A stretch of 64,000 nt of DNA from assembly GCA_964019135.1 (NCBI GenBank), contig OZ025248.1, positions 18,359,574 through 18,423,573 of the forward strand, in the 5' to 3' direction. Each line of letters opens with the position of its first letter. The first letter of the stretch is position 1. The notes under the pieces are model-generated. The model did not search any database. It worked only from the letters and a program-made list of their open reading frames with translations, and had not been told where the DNA came from. Of this stretch, positions 1-12,624 are shown one piece after another. The position numbers were made by a program, and so were the translations under genes. The DNA is from Arenicola marina. Its lineage: Eukaryota > Annelida > Polychaeta > Arenicolidae.

Positions 1-237
1 TAGTGGACAGGCATCAATCATCGCGCCTGGCGGTGAGAGGCGGGGTGCGAAGGGAAGGGTGTGGTGGGTGGGGGGGGGGGATATTCTGAGGTTGGCGACC
101 AACACGTTGTGTAATGATAAAACGACATGTCGTGTCATTTGTCGAACTGCACTGTCTGCTAGCAAAACATGTTGTTGGTTTCTTTAGGCTGAACAGAGGC
201 TGAACTCACATGTTTAATGGACAACGTGTTCCGGTAT
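1..237. other. Unique sequence, no gene seen
   Basis: Mixed-composition unique DNA with a short G-rich run near 60-80. No coding exon or RNA gene was recognised. On the minus strand it would be the 3' flank of the peptide ORF that ends at 238. The hexamer ATTAAA (minus strand, 218 to 213) could serve as a variant poly(A) signal for it. Confidence 0.4.
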
Positions 238-447
238 TTATGATCCATTGTCGGGGATCCTCCTGGCTCTTGGTGTGGATACTTCTTGGTCAAGACACGC
301 ATTATTGCCTGAATGCAACGCATTGCTAAAGGTGTCATCACACGAAAGTGTGAACTTGCGAACCGCTGAGGCCGCATTAAGTAATGGTGCGACTAGAATT
401 AAAGCAATATATGCTGTAATAGTTTGTATTACCAACCTCTTCCTCAT
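238..447 (-). CDS. Candidate small secreted peptide precursor (69 aa)
   Basis: This ORF begins at a true ATG (minus strand, 447) with G at -3, a fair Kozak context, and ends at TAA (238). The product starts with a basic n-region (MRKR). A hydrophobic stretch of about 20 residues follows (including ALILVAPLL), then an A-S-A motif near residues 26-28 that fits signal peptidase cleavage. The remaining 41 residues or so carry two cysteines 14 residues apart and a dibasic-like RARR near the C-terminus. A TATAAAG box lies about 95 bp upstream, and ATTAAA lies about 20 bp beyond the stop. This layout suits a small secreted peptide or prohormone, but I recognise no family. A chance ORF cannot be excluded at 69 codons. 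It could also be a first exon, since a weak donor (AA|GTATCC) lies inside it. Signal peptide and promoter are seen in the sequence; the secretory role is inference. Confidence 0.4.
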   Translation of the reverse strand: MRKRLVIQTITAYIALILVAPLLNAASAVRKFTLSCDDTFSNALHSGNNACLDQEVSTPRARRIPDNGS

Positions 448-519
448 GACAAATATGTGTATTCTGTCTTGAATTTAAATCCTGAAAGCCTGTGGGCTAT
501 CCGGAGAGAAGCAATTTGG

Positions 520-560
520 TCCCCGGAGCAGGGGTTGGTGGCCGGCTTTATATCTGTGCA
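520..560 (-). promoter_or_regulatory. TATA-type core promoter candidate for the 238-447 ORF
   Basis: The minus strand reads TATAAAG at 552 to 546. Transcription would be expected to start 25-30 bp further on, near 520, leaving a 5' UTR of roughly 70 nt before the ATG at 447. The spacing fits, but TATA-like words are common in A+T-rich DNA. Confidence 0.3.
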
Positions 561-659
561 CGCCTGTACGCTGTTCGGTATTTAGTGTGTGAGGTCGACC
601 GCGGCTCGCTATCACCTGATCTCGTCCGCGCGATATAAATAAACCGAGCAGTTTCAAGT

Positions 660-1938
660 TGAAATTGTTGTTTTACAGGCTCTCAAAAATATAAAACATA
701 TATGCATAATAATTTTGAGATACTTTTAGTCTTGATTCTAAAATGTAAGATGGCGCATGTAAGTATATTGCTTAAATATACTTAATACAGAATCGAGATA
801 TTTATGTAGAATTGAGAATTTAAAAAAACGATCATACAAAGAAAACAAAAGTGCGACCAGGCGTAGAATTACAGATTATGATCGAGGACTTTTCTTCTCC
901 AAACTGTGTTTAAAGAAACTGGTTGTTGCCGTATGTCTAGGAGAGCAGTTTGTCCGTGGATTGCCAGCTGTACGATTCTCGGTCTGAAGCTTTACCGACT
1001 TTGCTAACTGACCGGGCTTCATAGTGACTGCTCGCGTGTGAAAGCGCCTGCTGCTCAACTGACGAATTTATTAACTTCAAATTGCCACGCAACTACAAAG
1101 CTCATGCTTGACAGGTTAACGAAAGAACTACACAATGCACTGAAGTATATCACAGCATGCTCCTCTACCTTTCGGAAGTATCTAAAAACGTATATATTAA
1201 GATCGCATAATCATCAACTCCGGTGGTTTGAAAGTTAATTGAATTACTTTCTATAAATGCATCACTGAAAGAAATATTGTTCCATATCATTAAATGTGGA
1301 CGAAATTTCGAATAAGATGCGAGGTACTGAATAACCAAAGAATTTGATTCAGTACGTTTGACAAAACACAAAAAAATCTGACAGCACCACGTCTGTATTA
1401 TACACAATTACCCGGGAGGGACAGTGGCACGGTTGTTCTTGATGCCACTTGAGGCGGCCAAATAGCCACCGAAAGCACGCCTACAGCGAGATCCGGTCAC
1501 TCCCCAGTCGATGCAGGAGGTCTTTGTCTGGCTAGCGACAAAGGCGCGTTCACTTCCGGTTAGGGCCTAATTGAGATAGGGCATTGTCCTCCGTGGATGT
1601 CTCTTTATATATCCCTACATCTTTACTCGTCAGAACGGTTCACCAATATTATAGCAATAATGAAACTTTTTGATTAAAATAAACAGTGAGTTAAGACCTC
1701 CGGCCCGCATCACTTACTGTACGCATACGCATAAACACAGTATGCGTGAAGTGTTTTGCTCAGCTAAACATATATCATTCCTAATGTCCCACAGAACACG
1801 TGCATATTTACTGTATGGAAGCTTAACACTGTCCCTCCCCGCAATAACATTAATGTCCAAAATATGTTTTAATATACATAAACTTTTTTTTGCAAATCCT
1901 CATATAATTTACACTTAAACAAAATTGCTCCTGTTTTT
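660..1938. other. Unique A+T-rich sequence, no gene seen
   Basis: No convincing exon, RNA gene or repeat was seen. Open frames here are under 85 codons and mostly lack an ATG. The stretch 1410-1620 is less A+T-rich but gave no recognisable product on either strand. Confidence 0.4.
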
Positions 1939-2048
1939 ATTCCCCTGGTTACCGTGTGCATGGAGGTGTAGCTTTGTCCCTTAGACCGTTTTCATTCCCC
2001 TGGTTACCGTGTGCATGGAGGTGTAGCTTTGTCCCCTTAGACAAAGTC
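1939..2048. repeat. 55-bp direct duplication (two copies)
   Basis: A unit starting ATTCCCCTGGTTACCGTGTG at 1939 repeats at 1994. The copies agree for about 45 bp, differing by one extra C in the second. A third fragment (CCTTGTCCCCTTAGAC) follows to about 2066. This looks like a young local duplication at the two-copy stage. Confidence 0.85.
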
Positions 2049-2454
2049 CCTTGTCCCCTTAGACCTAAAAGGAAATACATTCTAACAGGTATTACGTGAC
2101 TGCCGTCATGTAATACATGGAGGATTGACAAAGATTAGTCAGATTGATTGATTTCGTCATCACTCATGTGACTTGCTTTTTTCTCCCTCTCTCTCATACC
2201 CCATTATTCTTTCGTTCTTTCGAAACCCCTGACCCACCGATTCAAAGAAATGTCAACAAAAGGAACGGATAAAGTATCATAAACAGCTTAGTTCAATTAA
2301 ATTAATTCGTGTTTGCCCAGACCGAGAGCTCCACAGTGGTCTGGCCAACTAATAATATAATTCTGTCCAACGAGACCGGCAGACTATCAGCCACTCGAGG
2401 GCTGTCCATGTTCGCAGACAAGCCATAGACAGCACGCACCCTGGTCAACTAATA

Positions 2455-2725
2455 AGGGGGGAGGGGTGTAAGGGGTATTTCCGTTCCTTGGGATCGGGCT
2501 TTTTATTTCACCGTGAACTGGGAATGAGAAAAATATTTTTTTGTGAACTGGGAATGGGATATTAGCCGACCGCCGTGATCAAGGATTTTTATTAATTGTG
2601 AACTGGGAATTCTTTAAATGACCATGAATCGGGAAATAGTCAATTTAGTATCGCGTATCCGGCCTTCCATTGCATGGGGAAAGTACTGCTTTTAATTCCT
2701 CGTGACCTGGGAATAACGACATTTA
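2455..2725 (+). repeat. Dispersed repeat 'GTGAACTGGGAAT', copy 1
   Basis: A block of about 270 bp starts after a G-rich run and contains spaced variants of GTGAACTGGGAAT, a core GCCGACCGCCGTGATCAAGG, and a tail CGTGACCTGGGA. It matches 34394-34655 in the same orientation and order, by eye at about 85-90 percent with small indels. The variant motif recurs four or five times per copy, so the element is internally repetitive. I saw no terminal inverted repeats, tRNA boxes or coding capacity. It could be a MITE or SINE-like family. Right after it come a C tract (about 2750-2772) and the 33-bp array. Confidence 0.7.
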
Positions 2726-5700
2726 TCCTTGGTGATTTAGGAACACGACCCCGCCCCTTGCACCCCCCCCCCTTATAACAGTCACACCCATCCACGTGAA
2801 TGTGACGTAAGCCAGACCCAGCCTCCACGGATCTCAATCACACCACTGACCAGCCAGACCCAGCCTCCATGGACCCCATTCCCACCTCTGAGCAGCCAGC
2901 TAAAGCCTCCACGGGTCCCATTCACACCACTGACTAGCCAGGCCCAGCCTCCACGGGTCCCACTGACCAGCCAGACCCAGCCTCCACGGGTCCCATTCAC
3001 ACCATGACCAGCCAGACCCAGCCTCCACGGGTCCCACTGACTAGCCAGACCCAGCGTCCACGGGTCCCATTCACACCACTGATCAGCCAGGCCCAGCCTC
3101 CACGGGTCCCACTGACCAGCCAGACCCAGCCTCCACGGGTCAAATTTACACCATGACCAGCCAGACCCAGCCTCTACGGGTCCCATTCACACCACTGACC
3201 AGCCAGACCCAGCCTCCACGGGTCCCATTCACACCTCGGAACAGCCAGACCCGGCCTCCACGGGTCCCACTGACCAGCTAGACCCAGCCTCCACGGGTCC
3301 CATTCACACCATTGACCAGCCAGACCCAGCCTCCACGGGTTCCACTGACCAACCAGACCCAGCCTCCACGGGTCCCATTCACACCACAGACCAGCCAGAC
3401 ACAGCCTCTACGGGTCCCATTCACACCACTGACCAGCCAGACCCAGCCTCCACGGGTCCCATTCACACCATGACCAGCCAGACCCAGCCTCCACGGGTCC
3501 CACTGACCAGCCAGACCCAGCCTCCACGGGTCCCATTCACACCACAGACCAGCCAGACACAGCCTCAACGGGTCCCATTCACACCACTGACCAGCCAGAC
3601 CCAGCCTCCACGGGTCCCATTCACACCATGACCAGCCAGACCCAGCCTCCACGGGTCCCACTGACCAGCCAGACCCAGCCTCCACGGGTCCCATTCACAC
3701 CATGACCAGTCAGACCCAGCCTCCACGGGTCCCATTCACACCATGACCAGTCAGACCCAGCCTCCACGGGTCCCATTCACACCATGACCAGCCAGACCTA
3801 GCCTCCACGGGTCCCACTGACCAGCCAGACACAGCCTCTACGGGTCCCATTCACACCACTGACCAGCCAGACCCAGCCTCCACGGATCCCACTGACCAGC
3901 CGGACCCAGGCTCCACGGGTCCCACTGACCAGCCAGACCCAGCCTCCACGACTCCCATTCCCACCACTGACCAGCCAGACCCAGCCTCCACGGGTCCCAC
4001 TGACCAGCCAGACCCAGCCTCCACGGGTCCCACTGACCAGCCAGACCCAGCCTCCACGGGTCCCACTGACCAGCCAGACCCAGCCTCCACGGGTCCCATT
4101 CCCACCACTGACCAGCCAGACCCAGCTTCTACGGGTCCCACTGACCAGCCAGACCCAGCCTCCACGACTCCCATTCCCACCACTGACCAGCCAGACCCAG
4201 CCTCCACGGGTCCCATTGACCAGCCAGACCAAGCCTCCAAGGGTCCCATTGACCAGCCAGACCAAGCCTCCACGGGTCCCACTGACCAGCCAGACCAAGC
4301 CTCTACGGGTCCCACTGAGCAGCCAGACGCAGCCTCTACGGGTCCCACTGACCAGCCAGACCCAGCCTCCACGACTCCCATTCCCACCACTGACCAGCCA
4401 GACCCAGCCTCCATGGGTTCCACTGACCAGCCAGACCCAGCCTCCACGGGTCCCACTGACCAGCCAGACCCAGCCTCCACGGGTCCCATTCCCACCACTG
4501 ACCAGCCAGATCCAGCCTCCACGGGTCCCACTGACCAGCCAGACCCAGCCTCCACGACTCCCATTCCCACCACTGACCAGCCAGTCCCAGCCTCTACGGG
4601 TCCCACTGACCAGCCAGACCCAGCCTCCACGGGTCCCACTGACCAACCAGACCCAGCCTCCACGACTCCCATTCCCACCACTGACCAGCCAGACCCAGCC
4701 TCCACGGGTCCCACTGACCAGCCAGACCCAGCCTCCACGGGTCCCACTGACCAGCCAGACCAAGCCTCCACGGGTCCCATTCCCACCACTGACCAGCCAG
4801 ATCCAGCCTCCACGGGTCCCACTGACCAGCCAGACGCAGCCTCTACGGGTCCCACTGACCAGCCAGACGCAGCCTCTACGGGTCCCACTGACCAACCAGA
4901 CCCAGCCTCTACGGGTCCCACTGACCAGCCGGAACCAGCCTATACAGGTCCCACTGACCAGCCAGATCCAGCCTCCACGGGTCCCACTGACCAGCCAGAC
5001 CCAGCCTCCACGGGTCCCACTGACCAGCCAGACCAAGCCTCCACGGGTCCTATTTACACCGCTGACCAGCCAGACCCAGCCTCCACGGGTCCCACTGACC
5101 AGCCAGACCCAGCCTCCACGGGTCCCACTGACCAGCTAGACCCAGCCTCCGCTGGTCCCATTTACACCATGACCAGCAAGACCCAGCCTCCACGGATCCC
5201 ACCACGGGTCCCACTGACCAGCCAGACCCAGCCTCCACGGGTCCCACCACGGGTCCCACTGACCAGCCAGACCCAGCCTCCACGGGTCCCATTCACACCA
5301 CTGACCAGCCAGACCCAGCCTCCACGGGTCCCACTGACCAGCCAGACCCAGCCTCCACGGGTCCCACTGACCAGCCAGACGCAGCCTCTACGGGTCCCAC
5401 TGACCAACCAGACCCAGCCTCTACGGGTCCCACTGACCAGCCAGAACCAGCCTCCACGGGTCCCATTCCCACCACTGACCAGCCAGACCCAGCCTCCACG
5501 GGTCCCACTGACCAGCCAGACCCAGCCTCCACGGGTCCCACTGACCAGCCAGACCCAGCCTCCACGGGTCCCACTGACCAGCCAGACCCAGCCTCTACGG
5601 GTCCCACTGACCAGCCAGACCAAGCCTCCACGGGTCCCACTGACCAGCCAGACCCAGCCTCCACGGGTCCCATTCCCACCACTGACCAGCCAGACCCAGC

Positions 5701-8164
5701 TTCTACGGGTCCCACTGACCAGCCAGACCCAGCCTCTACGGGTCCCACTGACCAGCCAGACCCAGCCTCCACGGGTCCCACTGACCAGCCAGACCCAGTC
5801 TCCACGGGTCCCACTGACCAGCCAGACCCAGCCTCCACGGGTCCCATTTCCACCACTGACCAGCCAGACCCAGCCTCGACGGGTCCCACTGACCAGCCAG
5901 ACCCAGCCTCCACGGGTCCCACTGACCAGCCAGACCCAGCCTCCACGGGTCCCATTCCCACCACTGACCAGCCAGACCCAGCTTCTACGGGTCCCACTGA
6001 CCAGCCAGATCCAGCCTCCACGGGTCCCATTCCCACCATTGACCAGCCAGACCCAGCCTCCACGGGTCCCACTGACCGGCCAGACCCAGCCTCCACGGGT
6101 CCCATTCCCACCATTGACCAGCCAGACCCAGCCTCCACGGGTCCCACTGACCAGCCAGACCAAGCCTCCACGACTCCCATTCCCACCACTGACCAGCCAG
6201 ACCCAGCCTCCACGGGTCCCACTGACCAGCCAGACCCAGCCTCCACGACTCCCACTCACCAGCCAGACCCAGCTTCCACGGGTCCCATTGACCAACCAGA
6301 CCCAGCCTCCACGGGTCCCATTCCCACCACTGACCAGCCAGACCCAGCCTCCACGGGTCTCACTGACCAGCCAGACCCAGCCTCCACGGGTCCCACTGAC
6401 CAGCCAGACCCAGCCTCTACGGGTCCCACTGACCAGTCAGACCCAGCCTCCACGGGTCCCACTGACCAGCCAGACCCAGCCTCCACGACTCCCATTCCCA
6501 CCACTGACCAGCCAGACCCAGCCTCCACGGGTCCCACTGACCAGCCAGACCCAGCCTCCACGGGTCCCACTGACCAGCCAGACCCAGCCTCGACGGGTCC
6601 CACTGACCAGCCAGACCCAGCCTCCACGACTCCCATTCCCACCACTGACCAGCCAGACCCAGCCTCCACGGGTCCCTCTGACCAGCCAGACCCAGCCTCC
6701 ACGGGTCCCACTGACCAGCCAGACCCAGCCTCCACGGGTCCCACTGACCAGCCAGACCCAGCCTCCACGGGTCCCATTCCCACCACTGACCAGCCAGACC
6801 CAGCTTCTACGGGTCCCACTGACCAGCCAGACCCAGCCTCCACGACTCCCATTCCCACCACTGACCTGCCAGACCCAGCCTCCACGGGTCCCATTGACCA
6901 GCCAGACCAAGCCTCCACGGGTCCCATTGACCAGCCAGACCAAGCCTCCACGGGTCCCACTGACCAGCCAGACCAAGCCTCTACGGGTCTCACTGACCAG
7001 CCAGACGCAGCCTCTACTGGTCCCATTCCCACCACTGACCAGCCAGACCCAGCCTCGACGGGTCCCACTGACCAGCCAGACCCAGCCTCCACGGGTCCCA
7101 CTGACCAGCCAGACCCAGCCTCCACGGGTCCCATTCCCACCACTGACCAGCCAGACCCAGCTTCTACGGGTCCCACTGACCAGCCAGATCCAGCCTCCAC
7201 GGGTCCCACTGTCCAGCCAGACCCAGCCTCCACGACTCCCATTCCCACCACTGACCAGCCAGACCCAGCCTCCACGGGTCCCACTGACCAGCCAGACCCA
7301 ACCTTCACGGGTCCCACTGACCAGCCAGACCCAGCCTCCACGGGTCCCACTGACCATCCAGACCCAGCCTCCACGGGTTCCACTGACCAGCCAGACCCAG
7401 CCTCCACGACTCCCATTCCCACCACTGACCAGCCAGACCCAGCCTGCACGGGTCCCACTGACCAGCCAGACCCAGCCTTCACGGGTCCCACTGACCAGCC
7501 AGACCCAGCCTCCACGGGTCCCACTGACCATCCAGACCCAGCCTCTACGGGTCCCACTGACCAGCCAGACGCAGCCTCTACGGGTCCCACTGACCAGCCA
7601 GACCCAGCCTTCACGGGTCCCACTGACCAGCCAGACCCAGCCTCCACGGGTCCCACTGACCATCCAGACCCAGCCTCTACGGGTCCCACTGACCAGCCAG
7701 ACGCAGCCTCCACGGGTCCCACTGACCAGCCAGACCCAGCCTCCACGGGTCCCATTCACACCACTGACCAGCCAGACCCAGCCTCCACGGGTCCCATTCA
7801 CACCATGACCAGCCAGACCCAGCCTCCACGGGTCCCACTGATCAGCCAGACCCAGCCTTCACGGGTCCCACTGACCAGCCAGACCCAGCCTCCACGGGTC
7901 CCACTGACCATTCAGACCCAGCCTCCACGGGTTCCACTGACCAGCCAGACCCAGACTCCACGGGTCCCATTCACACCAATGACCAGCCAGACCCAGCCTC
8001 CACGGGTCCCACTGACCAGCCAGACCCAGCCTACACGGGTCCCATTCACACCACTGACCAGCCAGACCCAGCCTCCACGGGTCCCACTGACCAGCCAGAC
8101 CCAGCCTCCACGGGTCCCACTGACCAGCCAGACCCAGCCTCCACGGGTCCCACTGACCAGCTAG

Positions 8165-11100
8165 ACCCAGCCTCCGCTGGTCCCATTTACACCATGACCA
8201 GCCAGACCCAGCCTCCACGGATCCCACCACGGGTCCCACTGACCAGCCAGACCCAGCCTCCACGGGTCCCACCACGGGTCCCACTGACCAGCCAGACCCA
8301 GCCTCCACGGGTCCCATTCCCACCATTGACCAGCCAGACCCAGCCTCCACGGGTCCCACTGACCAGCCAGACCAAGCCTCCACGACTCCCATTCCCACCA
8401 CTGACCAGCCAGACCCAGCCTCCACGGGTCCCACTGACCAGCCAGACCCAGCCTCCACGACTCCCACTGACCAGCCAGACCCAGCCTCCACGGGTCCCAC
8501 TGACCAGCCAGACCCAGCCTCCACGGGTCCCATTCCCACCACTGACCAGCCAGACCCAGCCTCCACGGGTCTCACTGACCAGCCAGACCCAGCCTCCACG
8601 GGTCCCACTGACCAGCCAGACCCAGCCTCTACGGGTCCCACTGACCAGTCAGACCCAGCCTCCACGGGTCCCACTGACCAGCCAGACCCAGCCTCCACGA
8701 CTCCCATTCCCACCACTGACCAGCCAGACCCAGCCTCCACGGGTCCCACTGACCAGCCAGACCCAGCCTCCACGGGTCCCACTGACCAGCCAGACCCAGC
8801 CTCGACGGGTCCCACTGACCAGCCAGACCCAGCCTCCACGACTCCCATTCCCACCACTGACCAGCCAGACCCAGCCTCCACGGGTCCCTCTGACCAGCCA
8901 GACCCAGCCTCCACGGGTCCCACTGACCAGCCAGACCCAGCCTCCACGGGTCCCACTGACCAGCCAGACCCAGCCTCCACGGGTCCCATTCCCACCACTG
9001 ACCAGCCAGACCCAGCTTCTACGGGTCCCACTGACCAGACAGACCCAGCCTCCACGACTCCCATTCCCACCACTGACCTGCCAGACCCAGCCTCCACCGG
9101 TCCCATTGACCAGCCAGACCAAGCCTCCACGGGTCCCATTGACCAGCCAGACCAAGCCTCCACGGGTCCCACTGACCAGCCAGACCCAGCCTCTACGGGT
9201 CCCATTCCCACCACTGACCAGCCAGACCCAGCTTCTACGGGTCCCACTGACCAGCCAGACCCAGCCTCCACGACTCCCATTCCCACCACTGACCTGCCAG
9301 ACCCAGCCTCCACGGGTCCCATTGACCAGCCAGACCAAGCCTCCACGGGTCCCATTGACCAGCCAGACCAAGCCTCCACGGGTCCCACTGACCAGCCAGA
9401 CCAAGCCTCTACGGGTCTCACTGACCAGCCAGACGCAGCCTCTACGGGTCCCACTGACCAGCCAGACCCAGCCTCCACGACTCCCATTCCCACCACTGAC
9501 CAGCCAGTCCCAGCCTCTACGGGTCCCACTGACCAGCCAGACCCAGCCTCCACGGGTCCCACTGACCAACCAGACCCAGCCTCCACGACTCCCATTCCCA
9601 CCACTGACCAGCCAGACCCAGCCTCCACGGGTCCCACTGACCAGCCAGACCCAGCCTCCACGGGTCCCACCACGGGTCCCACTGACCAGCCAGACCCAGC
9701 CTCCACGGGTCCCATTCACACCACTGACCAGCCAGACCCAGCCTCCACGGGTCCCATTCACACCATGACCAGCCAGACCCAGCCTCCACGGGTCCCACTG
9801 ATCAGCCAGACCCAGCCTTCACGGGTCCCACTGACCAGCCAGACCCAGCCTCCACGGGTCTCACTGACCATTCAGACCCAGCCTCCACGGGTTCCACTGA
9901 CCAGCCAGACCCAGACTCCACGGGTCCCATTCACACCAATGACCAGCCAGACCCAGCCTCCACGGGTCCCACTGACCAGCCAGACCCAGCCTACACGGGT
10001 CCCATTCACACCACTGACCAGCCAGACCCAGCCTCCACGGGTCCCACTGACCAGCCAGACCCAGCCTCCACGGGTCCCACTGACCAGCCAGACCCAGCCT
10101 CCACGGGTCCCACTGACCAGCTAGACCCAGCCTCCGCTGGTCCCATTTACACCATGACCAGCCAGACCCAGCCTCCACGGATCCCACCACGGGTCCCACT
10201 GACCAGCCAGACCCAGCCTCCACGGGTCCCACCACGGGTCCCACTGACCAGCCAGACCCAGCCTCCACGGGTCCCATTCCCACCATTGACCAGCCAGACC
10301 CAGCCTCCACGGGTCCCACTGACCAGCCAGACCAAGCCTCCACGACTCCCATTCCCACCACTGACCAGCCAGACCCAGCCTCCACGGGTCCCACTGACCA
10401 GCCAGACCCAGCCTCCACGACTCCCACTGACCAGCCAGACCCAGCCTCCACGGGTCCCACTGACCAGCCAGACCCAGCCTCCACGGGTCCCATTCCCACC
10501 ACTGACCAGCCAGACCCAGCCTCCACGGGTCTCACTGACCAGCCAGACCCAGCCTCCACGGGTCCCACTGACCAGCCAGACCCAGCCTCTACGGGTCCCA
10601 CTGACCAGTCAGACCCAGCCTCCACGGGTCCCACTGACCAGCCAGACCCAGCCTCCACGACTCCCATTCCCACCACTGACCAGCCAGACCCAGCCTCCAC
10701 GGGTCCCACTGACCAGCCAGACCCAGCCTCCACGGGTCCCACTGACCAGCCAGACCCAGCCTCGACGGGTCCCACTGACCAGCCAGACCCAGCCTCCACG
10801 ACTCCCATTCCCACCACTGACCAGTCAGACCCAGCCTCCACGGGTCCCTCTGACCAGCCAGACCCAGCCTCCACGGGTCCCACTGACCAGCCAGACCCAG
10901 CCTCCACGGGTCCCACTGACCAGCCAGACCCAGCCTCCACGGGTCCCATTCCCACCACTGACCAGCCAGACCCAGCTTCTACGGGTCCCACTGACCAGCC
11001 AGACCCAGCCTCCACGACTCCCATTCCCACCACTGACCTGCCAGACCCAGCCTCCACGGGTCCCATTGACCAGCCAGACCAAGCCTCCACGGGTCCCATT

Positions 11101-12624
11101 GACCAGCCAGACCAAGCCTCCACGGGTCCCACTGACCAGCCAGACCCAGCCTCTACGGGTCCCATTCCCACCACTGACCAGCCAGACCCAGCTTCTACGG
11201 GTCCCACTGACCAGCCAGACCCAGCCTCCACGACTCCCATTCCCACCACTGACCTGCCAGACCCAGCCTCCACGGGTCCCATTGACCAGCCAGACCAAGC
11301 CTCCACGGGTCCCATTGACCAGCCAGACCAAGCCTCCACGGGTCCCACTGACCAGCCAGACCAAGCCTCTACGGGTCTCACTGACCAGCCAGACGCAGCC
11401 TCTACGGGTCCCACTGACCAGCCAGACCCAGCCTCCACGACTCCCATTCCCACCACTGACCAGCCAGTCCCAGCCTCTACGGGTCCCACTGACCAGCCAG
11501 ACCCAGCCTCCACGGGTCCCACTGACCAACCAGACCCAGCCTCCACGACTCCCATTCCCACCACTGACCAGCCAGACCCAGCCTCCACGGGTCCCACTGA
11601 CCAGCCAGACCCAGACTCCACGGGTCCCACTGACCAGCCAGACCCAGCCTCCACGGGTCCCATTCCCACCACTGACCAGCCAGATCCAGCCTCCACGGGT
11701 CCCACTGACCAGCCAGAAGCAGCCTCTACGGGTCCCACTGACCAGCCAGACGCAGCATCTACGGGTCCCACTGACCAACCAGACCCAGCCTCTACGGGTC
11801 CCACTGACCAGCCAGAACCAGCCTATACAGGTCCCACGGACCAGCCAGATCCAGCCTCCACGGGTCCCACTGACCAGCCAGACCCAGACTCCACGGGTCC
11901 CACTGACCAGCCAGACCCAGCCTCCACGGGTCCCATTCCCACCACTGACCAGCCAGATCCAGCCTCCACGGGTCCCACTGACCAGCCAGACGCAGCCTCT
12001 ACGGGTCCCACTGACCAGCCAGACGCAGCATCTACGGGTCCCACTGACCAACCAGACCCAGCCTCTACGGGTCCCACTGACCAGCCAGAACCAGCCTATA
12101 CAGGTCCCACTGACCAGCCAGATCCAGCCTCCACGGGTCCCACTGACCAGCCAGACCCAGCCTCCACGGGTCCCACTGACCAGCTAGACCCAGCCTCCGC
12201 TGGTCCCATTTACACCATGACCAGCCAGACCCAGCCTCCACGGATCCCACCACGGGTCCCACTGACCAGCCAGACCCAGCCTCCACGGGTCCCACCACGG
12301 GTCCCACTGACCAGCCAGACCCAGCCTCCACGGGTCCCATTCACACCACTGACCAGCCAGACCCAGCCTCCACGGGTCTCACTGACCAGCCAGACCCAGC
12401 CTCCACGGGTCCCACTGACCAGCCAGACGCAGCCTCTACGGGTCCCACTGACCAACCAGACCCAGCCTCTACGGGTCCCACTGACCAACCAGACCCAGCC
12501 TCTACGGGTCCCACTGACCAGCCAGACCCAGCCTCCACGGGTCCCACTGACCAGCCAGACCCAGCCTCCACGGGTCCCACTGACCAGCCAGACCCAGCCT
12601 CCACGGGTCCCACTGACCAGCTAG
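8165..12624 (+). repeat. Higher-order block, first copy (about 4.4 kb)
   Basis: Within the 33/42-bp array this block repeats almost exactly at about 12625-17050. The landmark (CAGCTAGACCC, then CTCCGCTGG, then TTTACACCATGACC) stands before 5169, 8194, 10154, 12217, 12654, 14581, 16644, 19822 and 21678. Intervals of 1960 + 2063 bp from 8194 match 1927 + 2063 bp from 12654, the first pair differing by one lost 33-bp unit. The long plus-strand translations from 10154 and 14581 are identical over 677 codons. This indicates a very recent duplication or gene conversion of about 4.4 kb inside the array. Confidence 0.85.

Noticed and set aside
4413-7808. Long plus-strand open frame resembling a mucin Pro/Thr/Ser domain (TDQPDPASTGP)
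   Set aside because: The frame switches to PLTSQTQPPRV at a 41-bp unit near 5165, other stretches are broken by TAG variants, and the minus strand is equally open. This fits a stop-poor repeat and not a conserved gene.
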